26,990 nt of DNA from Betaproteobacteria bacterium (GCA_027317055.1 DAHVFK010000004.1:1-26990), one strand, 5' to 3'. Positions 16,795 through 26,567 are shown, counted from the stretch's first letter. Numbers and translations: made by a program. Notes: generated by a model from the letters alone, not told the origin.

Positions 16795-16808
16795 ACTTCG
16801 GCGGCCCT

Positions 16809-18011
16809 TCAGGCGCCGTAGCTGCCGACGATGGTGACCGAGGAAACGTTCTGGCTCGGGAAGCCGCCCAAGTTGTGCGTCATGCCGAGCACCGGAGCTG
16901 GGCGCTGGCGCTCGCCGGCCCGCCCCGAGAGCTGCAGGTACATCTCGTACAGCATGCGCAGGCCCGAGGCGCCGATCGGATGCCCGAAGCACTTCAGGCC
17001 ACCGTCGATCTGGCACGGGACCGTGCCTGAAGCGTCGTAGAAACCGTCCAGAACGTCGTTGATCGCTCGGCCTTCCTCGGAAATGCCGAGGTCCTCCATG
17101 GTCACCAGCTCGGTGATCGAGAAGCAGTCGTGCACGTCGAACATCGAGATGCGCTTGCGCGGATCGTCGACGCCGGCTTCGCGGTAGGCGCGCTTCGCGG
17201 CGACCCGCGTGGTGGCGAAATACGAGCCGTCCCAGTCGCCGAACTGCGCCTCCTGCCCGTTGGACACGGCGAGCTGCAGCGCCTTGACCGCGACCAGGTC
17301 CTTCTTGCCCAGCCCGCGCGCGATCTCGGGCGTGGTGACGATCGCGCACGCCGAGCCGTCCGACACGCCGCAGCAGTCGTACAACCCGAGCGGGTCGGCG
17401 ATCATCGGCGCGTTCATCACATCGCTCTCGGTGATGCGGTTCCTGAGATGCGCCTTGGGGTTCTTGGCGCCGTTGTCGTGGCTCTTGACCGAGATATGCG
17501 CCATGGCGCGCTTCAGGTCCTTGGCGTCTACCCGGTGCTTGGCACGGTAGGCAGCCGCGAGCTGTGCAAACGATCCGGGGGCCGAAATGTTGGCCCAAAA
17601 TAAGTTGTTCAGCCCTCCACGGCCGCGCTGTGGCAGTCCGCCGTAGCCGGTGTCCTTGAGCTTTTCGACGCCGAGCGCGAGCGCGATGTCGACCGCGCCC
17701 GAGGCCACCGCGTAGACCGCGCCCCGAAACGCCTCGGTTCCGGTGGCGCAGTAGTTCTCGACCCGGGTGACCGGGATATAGGGCAGGCGCAGCGTCATCG
17801 CCAGCGGAATGCCCGACTTGCCCACGTGCTGCTCTTCGATCGCGGTGCCGAACCACGCCGCTTCGATCTGGTCGCGCCCGATCTCGGCGTCCTTGAGCCC
17901 CTCTTCGAAAGCCTCGACCATCAGGTCTTCGGCGTTGCGATCCCAGCGCTCGCCGAACTTCGAGCAGCCCATGCCGAGGATCGCTACCTTGTCGCGGATT
18001 CCGCTTGCCAT
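16809..18011 (-). CDS. SCP2-type thiolase / acetyl-CoA acetyltransferase-like
   Basis: 400 residues from ATG 18011 with AGGAGG seven bases upstream. Thiolase fold: nucleophile Cys88 in VENYCATGTEA, HDCF at 294-297, and GHPIGASG with His344. The C-terminal loop reads HNLGGFP and lacks the CxG cysteine of classical thiolases. In SCP2-thiolases the HDCF cysteine (here Cys296) provides the second catalytic thiol, so the active site looks complete for that subclass. It would cleave or form 3-ketoacyl-CoAs, or act as an aldolase-like partner when paired with DUF35 proteins (as Ltp2 does). It is the last gene of a three-gene unit, 10 bp after the DUF35 fusion gene. Confidence 0.9.
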   Translation of the reverse strand: MASGIRDKVAILGMGCSKFGERWDRNAEDLMVEAFEEGLKDAEIGRDQIEAAWFGTAIEEQHVGKSGIPLAMTLRLPYIPVTRVENYCATGTEAFRGAVYAVASGAVDIALALGVEKLKDTGYGGLPQRGRGGLNNLFWANISAPGSFAQLAAAYRAKHRVDAKDLKRAMAHISVKSHDNGAKNPKAHLRNRITESDVMNAPMIADPLGLYDCCGVSDGSACAIVTTPEIARGLGKKDLVAVKALQLAVSNGQEAQFGDWDGSYFATTRVAAKRAYREAGVDDPRKRISMFDVHDCFSITELVTMEDLGISEEGRAINDVLDGFYDASGTVPCQIDGGLKCFGHPIGASGLRMLYEMYLQLSGRAGERQRPAPVLGMTHNLGGFPSQNVSSVTIVGSYGA

Positions 18012-18021
18012 ATCGGACCTC

Positions 18022-19470
18022 CTATTGATTTGCCGCCGGCGCAGCCTTCCAGAAATAGCGTACGAAGCCCCTCGCGGCGTCGTTTTCCTTGATGCGGAAC
18101 ATCATGCGCATCGGCATGCCGACCTCGACCTTGCCGTCGTCGACATCGGCGAAGTCGGCCATCATGCGCCCGCCGTCGTCGAACTGCACCATGCCGTAAT
18201 ACGCCGGCGGATCGGGGCTGTAGGTCAGAACGTCGGCAGTGTAGGACATCACCGTTGCGCCCAGGTCCGAGAACGGCTGGTCGTCCTGCGAGTCGAGCGC
18301 GTTGCATTTCGGGTTGACGCAATAACGCCCGCGCGGGAACTGCAACGTGCCGCAGTTGCGGCAGCGCCCGCCTATCAACCCGGTCACCATATCGCGGTTG
18401 CGGTACAGGGTAGACAGCGGTGTCCCCTGATCGGTTTCCGCGCGCATGCCGCGTTCGAGCGCGATGTGATCGTTGAAGGCAAGGAAGCGCTCGTAATTCG
18501 ACTCTTCCTTGCGGCGCGCGAGCGCGCCTCTCACGCCGGCCCGCGGCGGCAGCTTGGCGATGGCATCGGTAACCTCGAACAGCAGTGCATCGCAGCCCTG
18601 GCCGAACGCGGCGACCAGTATTCGGTCGCCGGGCTTGGCATCCTGCAGCGCATGCGCAAGCATCAGCAGCGGGTGCGCGGCGCCGGTGTCGCCGCAAAGC
18701 GCAGCGAGGTTGTCGCGCAGCGCGCTCTCGGCAAAGCCGACGCGCTTTGCGAGTGCCGTCGCCACGCGCGGCAGCGTGCACGGCATGCAGAAATGCGTCA
18801 CCGAGGATGCTGCAGTGCCCGAGGCCTCGAACAGCGCTCCAAGCGCGGCCGGTACGATCTTCATGTAGCCCTCGTCCCGGATCCAGCGCTCTTCCCAGGC
18901 GTAGTCGTGGGGGCGGTCGTGGCCACGGTACTGGTGTACGAAGTCGACGGTCTCGCTGTGCGCCCCGACCAAGCGCGCGATCGGCGCGCCGCGTCCGATC
19001 AGCAGTGCCGCAGCGCCGTCGCCGTAGTGCATTTCCTGCGGGCTCGCCGCCTTGGCGAGGCGGTGCTCGCCAGCCGCTACCAGCGCGCTACCGCCTGCCG
19101 CGAGGGCTGTCGCCAGCGCCGAGGTGCCGGCGCGCAGGCTGCCCGTGACGTCGAGCACGCGCAGGGCGGATCCGAGGTGAAGCGCAGTCGCCACGATCCC
19201 GGCGTTCTGCCGATCATCGTAGGGGTGCGTCGTGGAGGCGAGCATCAGCTGTCCGATCACGGCCGGGCGCACTCCCGTCAGGCAGTCGCGCGCCGCCTCG
19301 ACCGACATGGTGACCGAATCCTCGTCCCAGTTTGCCATCGCGCGCTCGCCCTTGGCCAAGGCACGCAGCCCGGGGTTGAACCAGCCGTTCGCCGCCGCGA
19401 TGACCTTGCGCTGCAGGCGGCGCCTTGGAAGGTAGGCGCCATACGACAGGATGCCGAAAGAATCGCTCAT
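18022..19470 (-). CDS. HMG-CoA synthase/KAS III-fold protein fused to DUF35 Zn-ribbon/OB domain
   Basis: 482 residues from ATG 19470, which shares one base with the cupin stop (TGATG). Residues 1-310 have the condensing-enzyme fold: start SFGILSYGAYLPRRRL, MHYGDGAAALLIG (147-159), and GDRILVAAFGQGCDALLFEV (281-300). At the place of the catalytic Cys (D-x4-C in HMG-CoA synthase and KAS III) the sequence is DVTGSLRAGTSAL, so Leu112 replaces Cys. Residues about 355-475 form a DUF35 module with Zn-ribbon Cys370, Cys373, Cys384 and Cys389 and then an OB fold. I infer a non-catalytic or altered subunit that holds or feeds acyl-CoA to the adjacent thiolase. Related Cys-less sequences probably exist in actinobacteria. 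Confidence 0.85.
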   Translation of the reverse strand: MSDSFGILSYGAYLPRRRLQRKVIAAANGWFNPGLRALAKGERAMANWDEDSVTMSVEAARDCLTGVRPAVIGQLMLASTTHPYDDRQNAGIVATALHLGSALRVLDVTGSLRAGTSALATALAAGGSALVAAGEHRLAKAASPQEMHYGDGAAALLIGRGAPIARLVGAHSETVDFVHQYRGHDRPHDYAWEERWIRDEGYMKIVPAALGALFEASGTAASSVTHFCMPCTLPRVATALAKRVGFAESALRDNLAALCGDTGAAHPLLMLAHALQDAKPGDRILVAAFGQGCDALLFEVTDAIAKLPPRAGVRGALARRKEESNYERFLAFNDHIALERGMRAETDQGTPLSTLYRNRDMVTGLIGGRCRNCGTLQFPRGRYCVNPKCNALDSQDDQPFSDLGATVMSYTADVLTYSPDPPAYYGMVQFDDGGRMMADFADVDDGKVEVGMPMRMMFRIKENDAARGFVRYFWKAAPAANQ

Positions 19471-20012
19471 CAGGTTGCCTGCTGTGCGCCCATTCGCTTG
19501 ATGCGTCCGGTCTGCTCATCGAAGGCGACGCGCTCGATCGCATCGAGGTTCGTTCCGGTGATGCGGATGAAGCGCGACTTGTCGGGATAGTCGATCGCAT
19601 GAATCGCAGTGCCGGCAAACACTCCCACCTCGCCGGGGTTCAGCCTGTAGCGCCGAGTCTGCTCCAGCTTGGCCTGCTCTGGATTGCCGCCGTCGTCGAC
19701 GCGGCGGTACTCCGTCATGTCGGTATAGCCGATGGCCTGGCCGTAGATCGCCCACGACTCGCCGTGATCGTGCGGCGGCGACTTGCGCGCCTTCTCGTTG
19801 ACGTGCGCGAGCACCTCGAACCCGAGCTCGTCGTCGACGTGCAGGCAATGCAGTCCGCCCGTGGCGTCCGGGCCACAGGTCCGCTGGACGAAGGCGCTGT
19901 TCGCGAGCAGCTTCGCAAGCCGCTGGCGAACGCCTTCCAGCTCGACGGGTCCGCTTCCGGGCCGCAGGGTCGCGCGCACGTCGGCGATGAACTGGTCAAA
20001 ATCGTCACTCAT
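19470..20012 (-). CDS. Cupin protein resembling cysteine/thiol dioxygenases
   Basis: 180 residues. The cupin motif PPHDHGESWAIYG (79-91) gives His81 and His83, and AIHAIDYP gives His138. This spacing is close to the 3-His iron site of cysteine dioxygenase (86, 88, 140 in mammals), and no cupin Glu ligand is evident. The predicted activity is Fe(II)-dependent oxidation of a thiol or other small substrate, but the substrate-binding residues cannot be judged. A GGAG lies ten bases before ATG 20012. It is the first gene of the unit with the DUF35 fusion and the thiolase, and 44 bp after the CLC gene, so transcription may start in that gap or read through from clc. Confidence 0.75.
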   Translation of the reverse strand: MSDDFDQFIADVRATLRPGSGPVELEGVRQRLAKLLANSAFVQRTCGPDATGGLHCLHVDDELGFEVLAHVNEKARKSPPHDHGESWAIYGQAIGYTDMTEYRRVDDGGNPEQAKLEQTRRYRLNPGEVGVFAGTAIHAIDYPDKSRFIRITGTNLDAIERVAFDEQTGRIKRMGAQQAT

Positions 20013-20056
20013 GTCGTATCACTCCACCTTGTGCGTGACCGTTGACGGGCTCTATT

Positions 20057-21949
20057 CTAGGCGCCGCGTTGCGTGTCCGGGCGCCGGCGGCGGCGCAGCG
20101 GCAGCGGAATGTTTCCATGCAGAAGAATGTCGTTCCAAGTCACGATGCCGGTGACGTCGTCCGCGCCGTCGAGTTTGCCTTCGCGCGTGAGCAGCGCGAT
20201 GTCGCCGCCGCTCTCCCGCAGACGGGCGAGCACGTCGAAAATCAGATCCTGTGAGTTCACCACCGCATAGTGCGGGCGCGCGTGCTCGCCGACCGTCCCC
20301 GCGCGGTTGCCGCGCCTGAGCATGTGCACGATGCGGCGCGACGAGAGCACGCCTTGAACCTTCCCCTCGCGGGTCACGAGCACGTGCGGCACGAAGGTCT
20401 GCCGCTGCAGGCCCTCGAACAGGGTCGCCACCGGCAGGTCTGCGTCGCACAGCTGCATCGGAGTGCGGATGAAGTCCGCCACCGAGCGCAGCATGTACAG
20501 GTTGGTATGGAACGCGTCCGGAATGAGGTGGCCGCGGCGCGTCAGCTTCATGGTGTAGATGCTATCGGTCATGATGAGCCGCCTCGCGCCGTAAGCGACC
20601 GAGACGGTAATCATTAGCGGCACGACGACGTTGTAGTCGCGCGTCATCTCGAAGATCATGACGATCGCGGTGACCACCGCCCCGGTCGCCGCACCCACGA
20701 GCGACGCCATGCCGATCACGGCGGTGCCAGCCACATCGAGGTGCAGTCCGGGCACGAACTGGTTGGCGAGTAGCGCGAACGCGGCGCCGAAGGTGGCGCC
20801 CATGAACAGCGACGGCGAGAAGATGCCACCCGAACCGCCCGAGCCGAGCGTAAGACAAGTTGCGAGCAGCTTGAGAAAGCACAGCAACAGCAGGATTTCG
20901 GCGCCGGTTAGGACGTGGGTGAGCGTGTCCTGGACCGTGGCGTAACCGATACCCGCCACGTAGTAGTGCCCAAGGTAGCGCTGGCACAGGTAGAAGATCA
21001 CGCCCACCATCGCCATGCCAAGCACGTGCTGACCGTAGTAGCCACCAGGCAATTTTTCGAACCGGTCCTCGAACGCGTAGATCGAGCGGATGTAGACGAA
21101 CGACATGACACCGAACAGGACGCCAAGCACCACGTAGGCTGCGATGGGACCCAGCGACAGGTGGTAGGACGCGGGCAGGGTCAGCGCGGGGATGTCGAAC
21201 GCCGGGTAATCGCCGAAGAACGCGCGGCCGACGATGGTGGCGGCGCCCGCTGAGAGCGCCACCGGAATCACAGTGCGCGCGCTGATTTCGGGCAGGATGA
21301 TCTCGATCGCGAACAGCAAGCCGCCGATCGGCGTGTTGAAGGTCGCGGCGATGCCTGCCGCGCCGCCGCAGGCCACCAGCGTGATCCGCTGCCACTCGGG
21401 CAGCCGCGTCAGGCGCGCAACGGTCGAGCCGAAAGCCGCGGCGATCTGGATGATCGGGCCTTCGCGGCCAACCGAGCCGCCGGTGCCGATCGAGATCCCG
21501 GAGGCGAGCGCCTTGATCAACGTAACGACCGGCCGGATTATGCCGCCGCTGTAGTAGATCGCATCGACCACTTCCGGCACCCCGTGACCCTTCGCCTCGG
21601 GCGCGAAATTCTTGACGATGAACGCCACCACCAGTGCGCCGATCACGGGTACCGCGATGATCCACGCCCCCCAAGGTGACGGCGCCGTGTGGAGGTTAGC
21701 GTCGTAAGTGAACGACCACTCCCCAAGGAACATCACGTTGTGAACCAAGCCGATCAGGTCGCGGAAGAGGACGGCGCCAAGCCCGCCCGCGATGCCGACG
21801 AGAACCGCTAGCGCGATCAGTCGGCTCGGCGAGTGTTCGCTAAACCACACGCGCCCCAGCTTGCGGCGGCGCACAAACGCGCGCAGGCGATCGGCAGTTT
21901 CGGATTCAAGTGACCAATCGGACAGTTCGCCGCCCGCGGGGCGCGTCAT
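20057..21949 (-). CDS. CLC family chloride channel/transporter with C-terminal CBS pair
   Basis: 630 residues from ATG 21949 (GAAAGG seven bases upstream); a GTG at 21976 would add nine residues. CLC signatures: KGHGVPEV (120-127, the GSGIP site), GTGGSVGREGP (155-165) with gating Glu163, GGAAGIAATFNTPIGG (195-210), and GSGGSGGIFSPSLFMG for the GxFxP motif. The helix-H region reads LLFAIEIIL, so the residue that aligns with the proton-pathway Glu203 of the E. coli antiporter is Ile217. That argues for uncoupled or differently coupled anion flow. Two CBS domains span about 490-620 and may sense nucleotides. About ten membrane spans are visible. Confidence 0.92.
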   Translation of the reverse strand: MTRPAGGELSDWSLESETADRLRAFVRRRKLGRVWFSEHSPSRLIALAVLVGIAGGLGAVLFRDLIGLVHNVMFLGEWSFTYDANLHTAPSPWGAWIIAVPVIGALVVAFIVKNFAPEAKGHGVPEVVDAIYYSGGIIRPVVTLIKALASGISIGTGGSVGREGPIIQIAAAFGSTVARLTRLPEWQRITLVACGGAAGIAATFNTPIGGLLFAIEIILPEISARTVIPVALSAGAATIVGRAFFGDYPAFDIPALTLPASYHLSLGPIAAYVVLGVLFGVMSFVYIRSIYAFEDRFEKLPGGYYGQHVLGMAMVGVIFYLCQRYLGHYYVAGIGYATVQDTLTHVLTGAEILLLLCFLKLLATCLTLGSGGSGGIFSPSLFMGATFGAAFALLANQFVPGLHLDVAGTAVIGMASLVGAATGAVVTAIVMIFEMTRDYNVVVPLMITVSVAYGARRLIMTDSIYTMKLTRRGHLIPDAFHTNLYMLRSVADFIRTPMQLCDADLPVATLFEGLQRQTFVPHVLVTREGKVQGVLSSRRIVHMLRRGNRAGTVGEHARPHYAVVNSQDLIFDVLARLRESGGDIALLTREGKLDGADDVTGIVTWNDILLHGNIPLPLRRRRRPDTQRGA

Positions 21950-22242
21950 CGCATACCTTTCATAGAGTGAAAACACGAAGGCCGGGACGCGGCATGGCCG
22001 GTCGCAATTGTGTCCCGCGCCGCACTATTTGATTGTGCGCAGGTCAATGCCTTCACCCCCGAGGATAACAAAATCGCCAGCTGACGCTCCCTGTCGAACG
22101 CTACCTCGGCGACCGTCGCGGCGATATGCGCCGAGATGTCGCGTACCCATGCGAGCGGCGGATCCCTGCCTGGACTGCTGCGCCGGCCGGCCCGCAGGCC
22201 ATTGACGCAGATCGAGCGGATCCTGGGCGGATCCGGTCCTCG
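21950..22242. other. 293-bp gap between clc and atpC
   Basis: It contains the malic enzyme remnant at 22075-22164 and, just after atpC, a short inverted repeat: GGATCC at 22218-22223 and again at 22229-22234, with a five-base loop. The hairpin has no T-run, so it is weak as a terminator. Many betaproteobacteria carry glmU or similar genes after atpC; none is present. Confidence 0.55.
22075..22164 (-). pseudogene. C-terminal remnant of a malic enzyme
   Basis: Minus-strand codons from 22164 read DPPLAWVRDISAHIAATVAE and continue VAFDRERQLA. This fits the C-terminal helix region of SfcA/ME-type malic enzymes, which have PPL..I[RQ][DE][VI]S..IA..V.E (human ME2 has a YPPLANIQEVS segment). No malic enzyme sequence precedes it: the frame upstream is unrelated and atpC begins 79 bases away. 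Downstream the frame stays open to 21946, but the sequence is no longer family-like. It is too short to be functional. Confidence 0.55.
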
Positions 22243-22662
22243 CTAGCGCTTGCGCAGCTTTCTAATCGCGGCGAGCTGTGCGGCGAGCATCGCGAGCTCG
22301 CTTTCGACCGCGGCGATTTCCTGCTTGTCCTGAGCTTTGGCGCGCGCATCCTCGGCCTTCTTAAGCGCCTCGTTGGCCTTCGCCTCGTCCAGGTCGGCGC
22401 CGCGAATCGCGGTGTCGGCGAGCACCGTAATCACCTTGGGCTGCACCTCGAGGATGCCGCCGGCGACGAAGATCAGGTGCTCTTCTCCACCGCCGGCAGG
22501 TGTGATGCGCACCGCGCCCGGCCGGATGCGCGTGATCAGCGGCGTGTGCTGGGGATAGATGCCCAGCTCGCCGACCTCGCCCGGCAGGACGACGAACTCC
22601 GCCTCGCCGGAGAAAATCGACTCCTCTGCGCTGACCACGTCGACGTGGATCGTGTTGGCCAT
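22243..22662 (-). CDS. atpC: F1 ATP synthase epsilon subunit
   Basis: 139 residues. The N-terminal beta-sandwich (about 1-85) has the family text TIHVDVVSAEESIFSGEAEF, GELGIYPQHTPLIT and HLIFVAGGILEVQP. The C-terminal helical hairpin (about 90-139) is rich in Ala, Glu and Lys and can act as the inhibitory arm. Epsilon links the rotor gamma to the c-ring and regulates ATP hydrolysis. A TAAGG lies about 7 bases upstream of ATG 22662. Last gene of the atp operon, nine bases after atpD. Confidence 0.97.
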   Translation of the reverse strand: MANTIHVDVVSAEESIFSGEAEFVVLPGEVGELGIYPQHTPLITRIRPGAVRITPAGGGEEHLIFVAGGILEVQPKVITVLADTAIRGADLDEAKANEALKKAEDARAKAQDKQEIAAVESELAMLAAQLAAIRKLRKR

Positions 22663-22671
22663 GAACGCGCC

Positions 22672-24102
22672 TTACTGTAGGGTCTTCGCTTTCTCGAACG
22701 CTTCCTCGATCGGGCCGACCATGTAGAAGGCCTGCTCCGGGAGGCTGTCGCACTCGCCGTTGACGATCATGTTGAATCCCTTGATCGTGTCCTTGAGCGT
22801 CACGTACTTGCCCGGCGTGCCGGTGAAGTTCTGTGCCACCGTGAAGGGCTGCGACAGAAAGCGCTGGATCTTGCGCGCGCGCGCCACCGCCAGCTTGTCT
22901 TCCGGCGAGAGCTCGTCCATGCCGAGAATCGCGATGATGTCGCGCAGTTCTTTGTAGCGCTGCAGGGTTGCCTGCACCGCGCGGGTGGTGTTGTAGTGCT
23001 CCTCGCCGATGGTGTTCGGATCGACCTGGCGCGAGGTCGAGTCGAGTGGATCCACCGCCGGGTAGATGCCTAGCGACGCGATGTCGCGCGACAGCACCAC
23101 CGTTGCGTCGAGGTGACCGAAGGTGGTTGCGGGCGACGGGTCGGTCAGGTCGTCCGCAGGCACGTAGACCGCCTGGATCGAGGTGATGGAGCCTGTCTTG
23201 GTCGAGGTGATGCGCTCCTGCAGCCGCCCCATCTCCTCCGCCAGCGTCGGCTGGTAGCCGACCGCCGAAGGCATCCTGCCGAGAAGCGCCGAGACTTCGG
23301 TTCCGGCAAGCGTGAAGCGGTAGATGTTGTCGACGAAGAACAGGATGTCGCGGCCCTCGTCGCGGAAGCTCTCGGCCATCGTCAGGCCGGTCAGCGCCAC
23401 CCGCAGGCGGTTGCCCGGGGGCTCGTTCATCTGCCCGAACACCATCGCCACCTTGGACTCGGAGATGTTGTCCAGCTTGATGACGCCGGCTTCCGCCATC
23501 TCGTGGTAGAAGTCATTCCCTTCGCGAGTGCGCTCGCCGACACCCGCGAACACCGACAGGCCGGAGTGCTGCGTCGCGATGTTGTTGATGAGCTCGAGCA
23601 TGTTGACCGTCTTGCCGACACCGGAACCGCCGAACAGTCCGATCTTGCCGCCCTTGGCGAACGGGCAGATGAGGTCGATCACCTTGATGCCGGTTTCCAG
23701 CAACTCGACCGAGGGGGAGAGTTCGTCGAACTTGGGCGCCGCCTGATGAATCGAGCGCCGCACCTCGGTCTTGATCGGGCCGGCCTCATCGATCGGCCGG
23801 CCGAGCACGTCCATAATGCGCCCCAGTGTGCCCAGGCCCACCGGCACCGAGATCGGGATGCCGGTGCTCTTTACCTTCATGCCGCGGCGCAGGCCGTCGC
23901 CCGAGCCCATCGCGATGCAGCGCACCACTCCGTCGCCGAGCTGCTGTTCGACCTCGAAGGTGAGTCCCTTTTCCGCCAGCCCGGTCTCGCCGGTGTCGGA
24001 CAGGACCAGCGCTTCATAGATACCGGGCATCGAATCGCGCGGAAACTCGATGTCGACCACCGCGCCGATGCACTGGACAATGCTGCCTTCTGATTGTGCC
24101 AT
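22672..24102 (-). CDS. atpD: F1 ATP synthase beta subunit
   Basis: 476 residues; the catalytic subunit of F1. The P-loop is GGSGVGKT (158-165), the catalytic Glu is in GVGERTREGNDFYHEM (Glu190), and the Walker B-like segment is DILFFVDNIYRFT. The C-terminal DELSPED is the betaproteobacterial form of the DELSEED lever that contacts gamma. AGGAAA lies upstream of ATG 24102. It follows atpG by 25 bases. Length and motifs are normal. Confidence 0.98.
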   Translation of the reverse strand: MAQSEGSIVQCIGAVVDIEFPRDSMPGIYEALVLSDTGETGLAEKGLTFEVEQQLGDGVVRCIAMGSGDGLRRGMKVKSTGIPISVPVGLGTLGRIMDVLGRPIDEAGPIKTEVRRSIHQAAPKFDELSPSVELLETGIKVIDLICPFAKGGKIGLFGGSGVGKTVNMLELINNIATQHSGLSVFAGVGERTREGNDFYHEMAEAGVIKLDNISESKVAMVFGQMNEPPGNRLRVALTGLTMAESFRDEGRDILFFVDNIYRFTLAGTEVSALLGRMPSAVGYQPTLAEEMGRLQERITSTKTGSITSIQAVYVPADDLTDPSPATTFGHLDATVVLSRDIASLGIYPAVDPLDSTSRQVDPNTIGEEHYNTTRAVQATLQRYKELRDIIAILGMDELSPEDKLAVARARKIQRFLSQPFTVAQNFTGTPGKYVTLKDTIKGFNMIVNGECDSLPEQAFYMVGPIEEAFEKAKTLQ

Positions 24103-24127
24103 GACGTTTTCCTAGACCAATATTCCG

Positions 24128-24991
24128 TTACACGGCGGCGGCGCCGCCGACGATTTCCGAAAGCTCCTTGGTGATCGCGGCCTGGCGGTTCTTGTTGTAT
24201 ACCAGGGTTAATTCGTCGATCAGCGTGCCGGCGTTATCGGATGCCGCCTTCATCGCGACCATCCGCGCCGACTGCTCCGAGGCCATATTCTCCGCCACGG
24301 CCTGGAAAATGATGGTTTCGACGTAGCGCGTCAGCACTTGGTCGAGCACCGCCTTGGCTTCCGGCTCGTAAAGGTAATCCCAGTTGCCTTCCGGCGCGCC
24401 CAGGCGTTCGCCCGACAGCGGGAGCAGCTGCTCCATCACCGGCTCCTGCTTCATGGTATTGATGAAGCGCGTATAGACAAGCAACAGGCGATCGAAGCGA
24501 TCCTCGATGTACCCGTCGAGCATGACCTTCACCGCGCCAATCAGCTTGTCGAGCTGCGGCCGGTCGCCCAGCTGGACAACCTGGGAAACGATGTTGGCGC
24601 CGAGGCGCTGCATAAAGCCGAGGCCCTTGTTGCCAAAGCAGCACACCTCAATCTCTTCGCCCTGCGTCTGCCATTCCTTGTACTGGCCTAGCGTCATGCG
24701 CAGCACGTTGGTGTTCAGGCCGCCGCACAACCCCTTGTCGGTGGTTATCACGATAATCCCGACGCGCTTGACCGAATCTCGCGCGACCACGAACGGATGG
24801 CGGTACTCCGGGTTCGCGTGGCTGATATGCGCAGCGACGTTGCGGATCTTCTCGCCGTAGGGCCGCGTCGCGCGCATGCGCTCCTGCGCTTTGCGCATCT
24901 TGGACGCGGCGACCATTTCCATCGCCTTGGTGATCTTGCGCGTGTTTTGCACGCTCTTGATCTTGTTGCGGATCTCTTTGGTGCCTGGCAT
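24128..24991 (-). CDS. atpG: F1 ATP synthase gamma subunit
   Basis: 287 residues, the usual length. The N-terminal helix (GTKEIRNKIKSVQNTRKITKA, first part, then MEMVAASKMRKAQ) and the C-terminal helix (SDNAGTLIDELTLVYNKNRQ, then AAITKELSEIVGGAAA) form the central coiled-coil rotor shaft. The Rossmann-like middle includes ITTDKGLCGGLN. The ribosome-binding site is weak (GAGCC), which suggests translation linked to atpA, 14 bases upstream. Confidence 0.98.
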   Translation of the reverse strand: MPGTKEIRNKIKSVQNTRKITKAMEMVAASKMRKAQERMRATRPYGEKIRNVAAHISHANPEYRHPFVVARDSVKRVGIIVITTDKGLCGGLNTNVLRMTLGQYKEWQTQGEEIEVCCFGNKGLGFMQRLGANIVSQVVQLGDRPQLDKLIGAVKVMLDGYIEDRFDRLLLVYTRFINTMKQEPVMEQLLPLSGERLGAPEGNWDYLYEPEAKAVLDQVLTRYVETIIFQAVAENMASEQSARMVAMKAASDNAGTLIDELTLVYNKNRQAAITKELSEIVGGAAAV

Positions 24992-25005
24992 GGCGCTGGC
25001 TCAGT

Positions 25006-26553
<1,548 letters not shown>

Positions 26554-26567
26554 AGGATTCCTTGGTT

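Larger units (their letters stand above)
16371..16808. other. 438-bp gap between response regulator and thiolase genes
   Basis: The only long gap on the right half before the CLC gene. On the minus strand it carries the 3' end of the thiolase transcript and the control region of the response regulator. A TATATT box lies six to eleven bases before the regulator ATG, but I see no matching -35. On the plus strand a short hydrophobic reading frame and a GGAGGG at 16473-16478 are present. No tRNA, repeat family or mobile element is apparent. Confidence 0.6.

Noticed and set aside
16635..17030. A plus-strand frame overlapping the small membrane ORF by ATGA
   Set aside because: The attractive overlap is probably chance: most of it is antisense to the thiolase gene and the translation has no recognisable feature.
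22008..22205. A plus-strand frame of 65 codons in the clc/atpC gap
   Set aside because: Low-complexity Arg/Pro/Ser composition with no ribosome-binding site; the opposite strand carries the more convincing malic enzyme match.
22218..22234. GGATCC-TGGGC-GGATCC as the atp operon terminator
   Set aside because: The stem is only about seven pairs, GGATCC is itself palindromic so pairing is trivial, and no T-run follows.
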